Origin: Candidatus Nitrotoga sp. CP45
GTDB taxonomy: Bacteria > Bacteroidota > Bacteroidia > Flavobacteriales > Flavobacteriaceae
Assembly (NCBI GenBank): GCA_943329165.2
Contig: CALQCV020000086.1
Location: 1 to 7,441 of the forward strand
Length of the DNA: 7,441 nt
Direction of reading: 5' to 3'
In this document: piece after piece, positions 1-6,076 of the stretch
Numbering within the stretch: position 1 is the first letter of the stretch
Layout of the letters: each line of letters opens with the position of its first letter
Notes under the pieces: generated by a model
The model's input: only the letters and a program-made list of their open reading frames with translations
Told to the model about the DNA's origin: nothing
Database searches by the model: none
Position numbers and translations under genes: made by a program

Positions 1-205
1 CGCAATTGTTAGAGTATTGACAAAAGATTTAGGGGTAAAACCATCTCAATTAATTGCTGCTGGAAGAGGCGAATTTATTCCGTTAGTTGATAACAATTCA
101 GCGGATAACAGAGCGAAAAACAGAAGAACACGTGTAGTTATATTACCAAAAATTGATGAGTTCTACGATATGATTGAAAAAGAAATGAAGAATCAGAAAA
201 AGTAG
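1..205 (+). CDS. OmpA/MotB-domain outer-membrane protein, C-terminal fragment (5' end outside window)
   Basis: The open frame runs in from the left edge (first whole codon at base 2) and ends at TAG 203-205, so only about 67 C-terminal residues are visible. They read AIVRVLTKDLGV, then RGEFIPLVDN, then the NRAKNRRTRVVILP block. This is the end of the OmpA C-terminal peptidoglycan-binding fold: the repeated-turn helix, the GxGE..P turn, and the RAxNRR motif whose arginine contacts diaminopimelate in characterised members. A lysine-rich tail of about 20 residues follows. By family knowledge such proteins tether the outer membrane to peptidoglycan. The N-terminal part (signal peptide, and a barrel, coiled coil or other domain) is not in the window, so the exact subfamily cannot be told. 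Transcription ends at the terminator 29 bases downstream. The TTG at 17 is internal and is not the real start. Confidence 0.9.
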   Translation, partial: AIVRVLTKDLGVKPSQLIAAGRGEFIPLVDNNSADNRAKNRRTRVVILPKIDEFYDMIEKEMKNQKK

Positions 206-206
206 G

Positions 207-303
207 CAGTCGCCGTTTTCAGTCATAGTTTATAAAAAAACGTCCCGAGAAATTAGGACGTTTTTTTATTTAAGCATAATGTTGTCAACTGAGACTGCGA
301 CTG
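207..303. repeat. Inverted arrays of a degenerate 6-bp repeat flanking the terminator
   Basis: On the right (286-303) are three consecutive hexamers, CAACTG, AGACTG and CGACTG. On the left are the reverse-complement words CAGTCG (207-212), CAGTCA (220-225) and TAGTTT (226-231), with a degenerate 7-base unit between the first two. CAGTCG at 207-212 is the exact reverse complement of 298-303, so the two arrays can pair imperfectly and extend the hairpin at 234-267 into a structure of about 97 bases. The right array continues as AACACT into the stop codon of the yciO-like gene. The period and orientation are seen directly. A role in folding or transcription is inference. Confidence 0.6.
234..267. 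terminator. Bidirectional rho-independent terminator between convergent ompA-like and yciO-like genes
   Basis: A7 followed by CGTCC (234-245) pairs perfectly with GGACG followed by T7 (256-267) around a 10-base loop (246-255), giving a 12-bp stem with a GC-rich head. The T tract on either strand serves the gene arriving from that side: the OmpA-type gene from the left and the yciO-like gene from the right, whose stop lies 40 bases away. This is a textbook intrinsic terminator usable in both directions. Confidence 0.9.
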
Positions 304-307
304 AACA

Positions 308-928
308 CTAAAAGATATCCGGATCGCCTTTTCCTTCACGAATAACTACAGGTTCGTAACCCGATAAATCGATAATAGTAGAACCAACATTATCTCCGTA
401 GCCGCCATCAATCACTAAGTCAACCAAGTGTTGCCATTTTTCAAAAATCAATTCTGGATCGGTGGAATATTCCAACACTTCATCTTCATCGTGAATAGAA
501 GTTGATACGATTGGATTACCCAACATTCGAACAATATCTAATGCGATATTATTAGCAGGCACACGAATACCTACCGTTTTCTTTTTTCGGAATGCTGACG
601 GTAAATCGTTATTACCTGGCAAAATGAAAGTATATGGTCCAGGCAAAGCTCGTTTTAGAATTTTAAACGTTGACGTATCTATTTGCTTCACATAATCAGA
701 CAAGTTACTCAAATCACTGCATACGAATGAAAAATTGGCTTTCTCCAACTTAATGCCTTTGATCTTGGCAATGCGTTCCAAAGCTTTGGTATTCGTTATA
801 TCACAACCCAAACCGTATACAGTATCGGTCGGATAAATTACTAACCCGCCACTTTTTAAAGCATCGACTACCTTTTTGATAGCAACTTCGTTGGGTTTGT
901 CTTCGTATATTTTTATGAATTCGGCCAT
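308..928 (-). CDS. yciO: YciO-type YrdC-domain protein (Sua5/YciO/YrdC family; usually annotated L-threonylcarbamoyladenylate synthase)
   Basis: This complete 206-residue protein is a single YrdC domain. Visible landmarks are the nucleotide-binding signature PTDTVYGLGCD (residues 33-43), PGPYTFIL (96-103), VGIRVP (119-124), VSTSIH (141-146), the TIIDLSG segment (184-190) and VVIREGKGD (194-202). True TsaC/Sua5 enzymes make threonylcarbamoyl-AMP from threonine, bicarbonate and ATP for the t6A modification of ANN-decoding tRNAs. They use a Lys-Arg-Ser-Asn set, with KxR before a PL motif and STSAN. Here the first region reads KGIKLEKANFSFV and the second STSIH, so the KxR..PL element and the Asn are missing. 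The length, the NFSFVCSDLSNLSDY stretch and the ending match E. coli YciO as I remember it. I therefore read it as the YciO branch, whose physiological role is less certain, and expect a separate Sua5/TsaC elsewhere in the genome. It has no Sua5 C-terminal domain. It lies 123 bases downstream of uvrD on the same strand. Confidence 0.9.
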   Translation of the reverse strand: MAEFIKIYEDKPNEVAIKKVVDALKSGGLVIYPTDTVYGLGCDITNTKALERIAKIKGIKLEKANFSFVCSDLSNLSDYVKQIDTSTFKILKRALPGPYTFILPGNNDLPSAFRKKKTVGIRVPANNIALDIVRMLGNPIVSTSIHDEDEVLEYSTDPELIFEKWQHLVDLVIDGGYGDNVGSTIIDLSGYEPVVIREGKGDPDIF

Positions 929-929
929 A

Positions 930-957
930 ATTAAAGAATATAGATTAAAGAATATAG
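930..957. repeat. Perfect tandem duplication of a 14-bp unit just upstream of the yciO-like start
   Basis: ATTAAAGAATATAG occurs at 930-943 and again, without gap or mismatch, at 944-957. The first copy starts two bases before the ATG of the yciO-like gene (926-928 on the minus strand), so it occupies the position of a ribosome-binding region and puts CTATATTCTTTAAT twice in the mRNA leader. The array fades into similar words (GAATAGACGAAAGACTA) up to about base 975. No Shine-Dalgarno sequence is present. Confidence 0.8.
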
Positions 958-1051
958 AGAATAGACGAAAGACTATTTTTTTTTTCTTAGTGGGCTAATT
1001 TAAATAAACAAAGTCTATGCTCTTTATTCTATTTTCTTTGTTCTTTCTTCT
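958..1051. repeat. Low-complexity intergenic stretch with inverted purine-rich and pyrimidine-rich arms
   Basis: The left arm is purine-rich on the + strand (GAATAGACGAAAGACTA, 959-975), followed by a T10 run (976-985). The right arm (1012-1051) is built of words such as CTTTATTCTATTTTCTTT, the complementary style. AGACT at 970-974 can pair with AGTCT at 1012-1016, but the pairing is imperfect and the loop is long. The region separates the uvrD stop (1052-1054) from the yciO-like start, and I see no convincing terminator or promoter in it. It may loosely insulate the two genes or simply be a decayed repeat tract. Confidence 0.45.
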
Positions 1052-3376
1052 TTATCCAATCACATCTAACTTCGCAAATCGAAGTAATAGCTTCTTAATT
1101 CCACCTACTTCAAATTTTATTTCTGCTTTTTTATCTGCGCCCGCGCCTTCTAAACTAATGACTTCGCCTTTTCCAAATCGCTCATGAATTACCAAATTTC
1201 CAATGGTTAGTTTGCTGTCGAACAAATTCGTGTTACTTGGTGCATTTCCAATTGGTTTCAATTTACGAATATTTGCAGATGAAACCGGTTCATCGCCATA
1301 CTTTTTTGGAGGAGTTCCTGCTGCTGGTTTGGCTAATCGCAATCTGGATTTATCGATATCACCAAAAATATCTAAATCAATTGTTGGTTTGTAACGATAC
1401 CCAGTATCAACCGGATTCATATATTCAAGGTACTCATCTTTTATGTCTTCGATAAAACGTGAAGGTTCAGCATCGGTTAATTTTCCCCAACGATAACGCG
1501 ATTGCGCATAGGTTAAATATGCCTGATGTTCGGCGCGCGTTAGGGCAACATAAAACAATCTTCTTTCTTCTTCGAGTTCACTTCTTGTATTCAAACTCAT
1601 CGCACTCGGAAACAAATCTTCTTCCATTCCGACTACAAAGACATATGGAAATTCTAATCCTTTTGCCAAGTGAATAGTCATCAAAGCCACTCTGTCGTCA
1701 TCGCCTGTATCTCGGTCTAAATCGGTTGCCAGTGCAACATCTTCCATAAATTCAGATAATGCACCACGCGCGCCATCAATTTCTCTTTGTCCTTCGATAA
1801 AGTCTTTGATACCGCCCATTAAGGTTTCGATATTTTCTATTCGAGCAATACCTTCAGGAGTTCCGTCTTTTTTAAGTTCCTGAATTAAGCCAGTTTTTTT
1901 GGCAACATGTTCTGTTAAGATAAAAGCATCTTGTTGTTCGTTGATGACTTGAAAACTCTTAATCATTGTCACAAAATCTTCCAACTTTTGCTTAGTTCCC
2001 GAATTCAACTTCAAATCAATCTTATCGATGTTTTCCATTACTTCAAAAATGGAACGCTTATAATGATTGGCAGCAACTGTAAGTTTTTCAATAGTTGTGT
2101 CTCCAATTCCACGAGCCGGATAATTAATCACGCGAACTAATGCTTCTTCGTCTTTTGGATTAATTACCAATCGCAAATAACACAATACGTCTTTGATTTC
2201 CTTTCTTTGATAAAAAGACAAACCTCCATAAATTCGATACGGAATATCGCGTTTACGCAACGCGTCTTCCATAGCGCGAGATTGTGCATTGGTTCGATAA
2301 AGAATGGCAAACTGACCGTTTAGCATTTGATTACGCATCTTTTGTTCAAATATTTCACCCGCTACAAATCGGCCTTCTTCACCATCGGTAACGCTGCGGT
2401 GGACTTTTATTTTGGAGCCATAATCATTAGCTGTCCATACTATTTTATCAAGCTTGGTTTTATTCTTATCGATGATGGAATTTGCAGCTTCAACAATGTT
2501 TTTTGTAGAACGATAATTTTGTTCTAACCGATAGGTTTTTACATTTTCATAATCCTTTTGGAAATTGAGAATGTTATTGATATTCTCACCGCGAAACGCA
2601 TAGATACTTTGGGCATCATCACCAACAACACAAATATTCTGAAATCTATCGCTCAACGCACGTACAATCAAATACTGCGAATGATTGGTATCTTGGTACT
2701 CATCCACCAAAATATATCGAAATCGGTCTTGGTATTTTGCCAACACATCCGGAAAACGATTTAAAAGTTCATTGGTTTTTAATAACAAATCATCAAAATC
2801 CATTGCTCCTGCTTTGAAACATCTGTCAACATAATTAGCATAGATTTCGCCCAAACGCGGCTTTTTGCTCATAGCATCCTGCTCTTGTAATTCGGGATTG
2901 TTGAGATATGCTTTTACCGTAATTAATGAATTTTTATACGATGATATTCTGCTCAAAATTTGTTTGGGTTTGTAAATATCCTTGTCCAATTGCATTTCTT
3001 TGATAATCGCTGAAATCAATCGAACGCTGTCTTGGGTGTCATAAATGGTGAAATTGGAAGGAAAGCCTAATTTGTCTGCTTCACTTCTTAGAATGCGAGC
3101 AAATACCGAGTGAAATGTTCCCATCCAAAGGTTTTTTGCTTCGTTTGTTCCCACAATATCAGCGATACGCTTTTTCATTTCACGCGCTGCTTTGTTGGTA
3201 AACGTCAATGCCAAAATATTAAACGCATCTACACCCAAACTCATCAAATAGGAAATACGGACGGTCAGCACACGCGTTTTTCCAGAACCTGCGCCAGCAA
3301 TGATAATCATTGGTCCGTCTTTCTGAAAAACAGGTTGTTGTTGGGCTTCGTTAAGTTGGGAAATGTATTGTTGCAT
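1052..3376 (-). CDS. uvrD: ATP-dependent 3'-5' DNA helicase, UvrD/PcrA type (superfamily 1A)
   Basis: This is a complete 774-residue protein with all SF1A motifs in order: Q-motif LNEAQQQPV (8-16), Walker A AGAGSGKT (27-34), Ia ALTFTNKAAREM (56-67), GTFHS (86-90), motif II VDEYQDT (224-230), III VVGDDAQSIYAFRG (250-263), IV EQNYRST (285-291), V MTIHLAKGLEFP (566-577) and VI ERRLFYVALTRAE (604-616). A C-terminal domain (about 722-773), with VIHERFGKGEV, resembles the Tudor-like domain of PcrA/UvrD that contacts RNA polymerase. Known roles of the family are unwinding in nucleotide-excision and mismatch repair, removal of RecA filaments, and resolution of replication-transcription conflicts. Its length is slightly above E. 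coli UvrD (720). No motif is damaged. ATG 3376-3374 places the Q motif at the usual distance from the N terminus, and no other ATG is seen in the short leader. The promoter is probably at 3435-3465. The yciO-like gene follows on the same strand. PcrA is the alternative name. Confidence 0.96.
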   Translation of the reverse strand: MQQYISQLNEAQQQPVFQKDGPMIIIAGAGSGKTRVLTVRISYLMSLGVDAFNILALTFTNKAAREMKKRIADIVGTNEAKNLWMGTFHSVFARILRSEADKLGFPSNFTIYDTQDSVRLISAIIKEMQLDKDIYKPKQILSRISSYKNSLITVKAYLNNPELQEQDAMSKKPRLGEIYANYVDRCFKAGAMDFDDLLLKTNELLNRFPDVLAKYQDRFRYILVDEYQDTNHSQYLIVRALSDRFQNICVVGDDAQSIYAFRGENINNILNFQKDYENVKTYRLEQNYRSTKNIVEAANSIIDKNKTKLDKIVWTANDYGSKIKVHRSVTDGEEGRFVAGEIFEQKMRNQMLNGQFAILYRTNAQSRAMEDALRKRDIPYRIYGGLSFYQRKEIKDVLCYLRLVINPKDEEALVRVINYPARGIGDTTIEKLTVAANHYKRSIFEVMENIDKIDLKLNSGTKQKLEDFVTMIKSFQVINEQQDAFILTEHVAKKTGLIQELKKDGTPEGIARIENIETLMGGIKDFIEGQREIDGARGALSEFMEDVALATDLDRDTGDDDRVALMTIHLAKGLEFPYVFVVGMEEDLFPSAMSLNTRSELEEERRLFYVALTRAEHQAYLTYAQSRYRWGKLTDAEPSRFIEDIKDEYLEYMNPVDTGYRYKPTIDLDIFGDIDKSRLRLAKPAAGTPPKKYGDEPVSSANIRKLKPIGNAPSNTNLFDSKLTIGNLVIHERFGKGEVISLEGAGADKKAEIKFEVGGIKKLLLRFAKLDVIG

Positions 3377-3387
3377 TAAAAAAGTAC

Positions 3388-3419
3388 CTAAGTTACTGAG
3401 TCGCTGAGTTGCTGAGTTT
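3388..3419. repeat. Four tandem copies of a degenerate 8-bp repeat in the uvrD leader
   Basis: The units are CTAAGTTA (3388-3395), CTGAGTCG (3396-3403), CTGAGTTG (3404-3411) and CTGAGTTT (3412-3419), consensus CTRAGTYN with no gaps. If the uvrD promoter is at 3435-3465, transcription starts near 3428, so the whole array lies in the untranslated leader, ending 11 bases before the start codon on the minus strand. From memory, similar CTnAGTnn/CTTAG tracts occur between genes in many flavobacterial genomes; I cannot verify copy number here. No function is known to me. Confidence 0.8.
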
Positions 3420-3434
3420 AAAAATCGTTTTGGA

Positions 3435-3465
3435 CAAATTTAATGTTAGTTGACTTCAATTGCAA
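3435..3465 (-). promoter_or_regulatory. Predicted Bacteroidota sigma-A promoter for uvrD
   Basis: Read on the minus strand, TAAATTTG (3442-3435) matches the -7 consensus TAnnTTTG exactly. A TTG at 3465-3463 lies 20 bases upstream as a -33 element, within the spacing known for this phylum. The start of transcription is expected near 3428-3430, giving a leader of about 50 bases that contains the 8-bp repeat array. The motif match is seen; activity is inferred. Confidence 0.6.
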
Positions 3466-3488
3466 TATAGATTTACTATTTATTCTAT

Positions 3489-3496
3489 TATATTTG
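3489..3496 (+). promoter_or_regulatory. Predicted -7 box for the small membrane-protein gene
   Basis: TATATTTG at 3489-3496 fits the Bacteroidota -7 consensus TAnnTTTG exactly. It lies 26 bases before the ATG at 3523, implying a leader of about 20 bases. No TTG sits at the normal 17-23 base spacing: the nearest, at 3460-3462, is 26 bases upstream. The -33 contact is therefore weak or absent. It lies back to back with the uvrD promoter, their -7 boxes being about 46 bases apart. Confidence 0.5.
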
Positions 3497-3522
3497 TGAA
3501 CAATTAAAGACACTTTTTAACC

Positions 3523-4047
3523 ATGAGTTCCGATAAAATTTTAGAATTACTAATGTATGCTGTTCCTTCCCTAATAACTGGAGGTGTAGCCTATTATTTG
3601 TTTGACAATTACTTTAAAGACCAACAAAATACGAGACGTTGGTTATTGCAAAGAGAGAATCAAAAACATTCGTTACCATTGCGTTTACAGGCATATGAAA
3701 GATTGGCTTTGTTTTTAGAGCGAATCAATCCTGCAAAGTTGTTAATTAGAGTGGCACCTTTAAGTGACAATAAAGTAGATTATCAAAACCTTTTGATTCA
3801 TCATATTGAGCAGGAATATGAGCACAACATCACGCAACAGGTTTATATTACCAACGAGCTTTGGACGATGCTTTTGACTGCTAAAAACACCATCATTCAA
3901 AATATTCGAAAAACCACTTTGGATGAAACCGTTACCACCTCAGATCAGTTAAGAGAAAAGATTTTAAGCAATCTACTCGACGGCCAATCTCCGAGCACAA
4001 TAGCTTTGGCTTATTTAAAAAACGAGGTAGCGGAAGTTTTAGGATAA
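3523..4047 (+). CDS. Hypothetical protein with one N-terminal membrane segment (probable DUF7935 family)
   Basis: This complete 174-residue protein has no motif whose function I recognise. Residues about 7-27 form one hydrophobic helix rich in Leu, Val, Ala, Gly and Tyr (a membrane anchor), without an obvious signal-peptidase site. A charged segment follows (KDQQNTRRWLLQRENQKH, 32-49), then an amphipathic helical stretch with LRLQAYERLALFLERINP (53-70). The rest is predicted soluble and largely helical: an EQEYEHN region (96-102), a segment ITNELWTMLLTAKNTIIQNI (109-128), and a C-terminal helix. The charge pattern suggests a cytoplasmic soluble part, but topology is inferred. I recall this kind of sequence as a conserved Bacteroidota family of unknown function, DUF7935; the name needs a profile search. 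An in-frame TAA at 3505-3507 rules out a longer start. It is transcribed divergently from uvrD and convergently with dsbD, so it is a single-gene unit. Confidence 0.82.
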   Translation: MSSDKILELLMYAVPSLITGGVAYYLFDNYFKDQQNTRRWLLQRENQKHSLPLRLQAYERLALFLERINPAKLLIRVAPLSDNKVDYQNLLIHHIEQEYEHNITQQVYITNELWTMLLTAKNTIIQNIRKTTLDETVTTSDQLREKILSNLLDGQSPSTIALAYLKNEVAEVLG

Positions 4048-4082
4048 CAAAAATTCTCGATTTATCATCGGGATTTTTTGTT
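4046..4082. terminator. Bidirectional terminator overlapping the stop codons of two convergent genes
   Basis: Bases 4046-4061 pair with 4067-4082 around a 5-base loop (TTATC, 4062-4066). The inner stem is TTCTCGAT against ATCGGGA with one T-G wobble. After one T-T mismatch (4054/4074), the outer stem is an A-rich strand against T6GTT. The T tract serves the + strand gene and the A5 tract serves dsbD on the minus strand. The base of the stem contains the last two bases of the + strand stop TAA (4045-4047) and touches the first base of the dsbD stop (4084-4082), so the 34-base gap is all terminator. Confidence 0.85.
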
Positions 4083-6076
4083 TATTTAAATTTAGAAATT
4101 CCGTCTTTTAACCAGGCTAAATAGTCATCAATATTTGGTGTATAGCTTATTGGAGTATTCAACTTTTCTTCTTTTAAATCGATTAAAACGTAGAAGGGTT
4201 GTGTGTTCGTTTTGTATTTAGTAATAATAAATTCCGTCCATTTATCGCCGATTGTTTTAATTTCATTGCCTGTTTCTTTTGAAACTGTTTGCTCCCTTTT
4301 TGGCAATTCTCTTTTATCGTCAACATATAACGAAATTAAAACCACTTCGTTTTTCAATACGTTTAAAACCTTTTCGTCTGACCAAACATTGTTTTCCATC
4401 TTACGGCAATTGACGCAAGCATAACCCGTAAAATCGAGCATGACAGGTTTGTTTACAATTTTGGCGTAAGCTAAACCAGTTTCATAGTCGGTAAAAACAG
4501 TTAACCCATGTGGCCCAATTTCGGCACCATTTGGTAATCCATCTTTATAAGAAGTTGCACTATTTCCGAAAAATCCGGTTGGACTTTCGCTATACGTTTG
4601 TGGCGGTGGAAAAGCACTAATCAATTTCAGAGGGGCACCAAATAATCCCGGAATCATGTAAATGGTGAATGCCAAAACAAGCAATCCTAAAGACAATCTC
4701 CCCACAGAAATATAGGTTAACGGACTATCGTGCGGAGTAGTTATTTTTCCTAATAAATACAAAGCCCAAGCGCCGAAAATAGCAATCCAAATCGCCAAAA
4801 AAAGTTCCCTTTCTAATAGATGTAATTGCAAAACTAAATCGGCATTGGATAAAAATTTAAACGCTAAGGCTAATTCTAAAAAGCCCAAAGAAACTTTTAC
4901 AGTGTTCAACCAGCCACCCGATTTTGGTAAAGCATGCATCCAACTAGGGAACATGGCAAAAAGCATAAAGGGCAATGCCAAAGCAGTTGAAAAACCAAGC
5001 ATACCAATGATTGGTGCAATGCCACCTTTAGAAGCTGATTCCACTAAAAGCGTTCCAACAATTGGTCCTGTACAAGAAAAAGAAACAATAGCCAAAGCCA
5101 AAGCCATGAAAAGAATTCCAATAACGCCACCTCTATCGGCTTGTCTATCAACTTTATTTGCCCAAGAATTCGGCAACATAATTTCAAAAGCACCGAGAAA
5201 AGAAACTGCAAAAACGACTAAAAGCAAAAAGAAAAAAACATTGAACCAAGGATTTGTTGACAAGGCATTCAACGCATCAGCACCAAAAATTCCTGTAATA
5301 GCTAATCCTAAAACAACATAAATCGCTATAATTGAGATTCCGTAGAGAATAGCATTTCGTTTTCCCTGTGCCGGATTTTTACTTTGTTTGGTAAAAAAGC
5401 TAACGGTCATTGGAATCATTGGAAAAACACATGGTGTCAATAAAGCAGCTAAACCACCAAGAAAAGCTAAAAAGAAAATAGTCCACAATCCTTTTTCATC
5501 TTCTTTTTTTAGAGCTTCTACAACGGTTTTTGTTTCTGGTTTGGTAGTTTCACTAACCGTAAATTGAGATGAGCTAGCGGTATCTATTTCTGCAATATTA
5601 GTTGCTGTTTCTTCGGGAACTTGACCATTATTTGGTAACTGAAACGTAAAACTCATATTGTCATTGATACACGCCTGTTTGCAAACCTGATAATCAATTT
5701 TAGCTTTTATCGAAGTAAGTTTGGGATTAAGAATTTTTACCTTTTGAGTAAAGATTACGTTCTTTTCAAAGAAATATTCATCTACTTCAAAAACATCATT
5801 GAATGCTTTTTTATATGGGCTTTCTTTAACTTTTCCAACCAATTCATAGTTGCCTTTTGACTCTTTAAATTCAAATTCTGCTGGCAATGGACCATCTGCC
5901 GGTGTGAATTGAGAATAAACATGCCAACCTTCGTCAATCTTTCCTTCCATAACCAAATTGAATTCGGAATCAGATAGCTTCTCTACCTTTGTGGACCATT
6001 TTATCGGTTTTACAATTTGTGCATTTAGGTTGGCTAAGGCCAAAAAACTAAAAAGAAAAAAAAGTAGTTTCTTCAT
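4082..6076 (-). CDS. dsbD: Thiol:disulfide interchange protein DsbD (protein-disulfide reductase)
   Basis: This 664-residue inner-membrane protein passes electrons from cytoplasmic thioredoxin to periplasmic thiol proteins. It starts with a signal peptide ([19 protein letters not shown], cleavage near 19). A periplasmic N-terminal domain follows (about 20-148) with the pair C132/C136 in VCKQAC, then a Ser/Thr/Glu-rich linker (150-195). The membrane domain (about 197-478), with roughly eight helices, carries the redox pair C216 in TPCVFPMIP and C335 in SFSCTGP. After an extended linker comes a C-terminal thioredoxin-like domain (about 530-664) with CVNC (554-557) and a cis-proline candidate in TQPFYV (625-630). 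All six expected redox cysteines are present. It is longer than E. coli DsbD (565), mainly through the linkers and an insertion in the thioredoxin domain. The first cysteine pair is spaced CxxxC where E. coli has CxxxxxC. Its ATG overlaps the tilS stop by four bases, with no Shine-Dalgarno, so translation is probably coupled. Confidence 0.95.
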   Translation of the reverse strand: MKKLLFFLFSFLALANLNAQIVKPIKWSTKVEKLSDSEFNLVMEGKIDEGWHVYSQFTPADGPLPAEFEFKESKGNYELVGKVKESPYKKAFNDVFEVDEYFFEKNVIFTQKVKILNPKLTSIKAKIDYQVCKQACINDNMSFTFQLPNNGQVPEETATNIAEIDTASSSQFTVSETTKPETKTVVEALKKEDEKGLWTIFFLAFLGGLAALLTPCVFPMIPMTVSFFTKQSKNPAQGKRNAILYGISIIAIYVVLGLAITGIFGADALNALSTNPWFNVFFFLLLVVFAVSFLGAFEIMLPNSWANKVDRQADRGGVIGILFMALALAIVSFSCTGPIVGTLLVESASKGGIAPIIGMLGFSTALALPFMLFAMFPSWMHALPKSGGWLNTVKVSLGFLELALAFKFLSNADLVLQLHLLERELFLAIWIAIFGAWALYLLGKITTPHDSPLTYISVGRLSLGLLVLAFTIYMIPGLFGAPLKLISAFPPPQTYSESPTGFFGNSATSYKDGLPNGAEIGPHGLTVFTDYETGLAYAKIVNKPVMLDFTGYACVNCRKMENNVWSDEKVLNVLKNEVVLISLYVDDKRELPKREQTVSKETGNEIKTIGDKWTEFIITKYKTNTQPFYVLIDLKEEKLNTPISYTPNIDDYLAWLKDGISKFK

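Noticed and set aside
1009..1017. TAGACTTTG on the minus strand as a promoter for the yciO-like gene
   Set aside because: It has three bases instead of two between TA and TTTG, and no TTG at a suitable distance upstream; the yciO-like gene may instead be read from the uvrD promoter.
1203..3379. Several 60-90 codon open frames on the + strand inside uvrD
   Set aside because: All are antisense to a helicase with every motif intact, and none shows a domain, a signal peptide of its own or a leader; they are shadows of the real gene.
4845..5321. A 158-codon Lys/Ala-rich open frame on the + strand
   Set aside because: It lies wholly antisense to the membrane domain of dsbD, whose hydrophobic codons read as Lys/Ala/Pro-rich on the other strand. 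It has no promoter, family motif or independent support.
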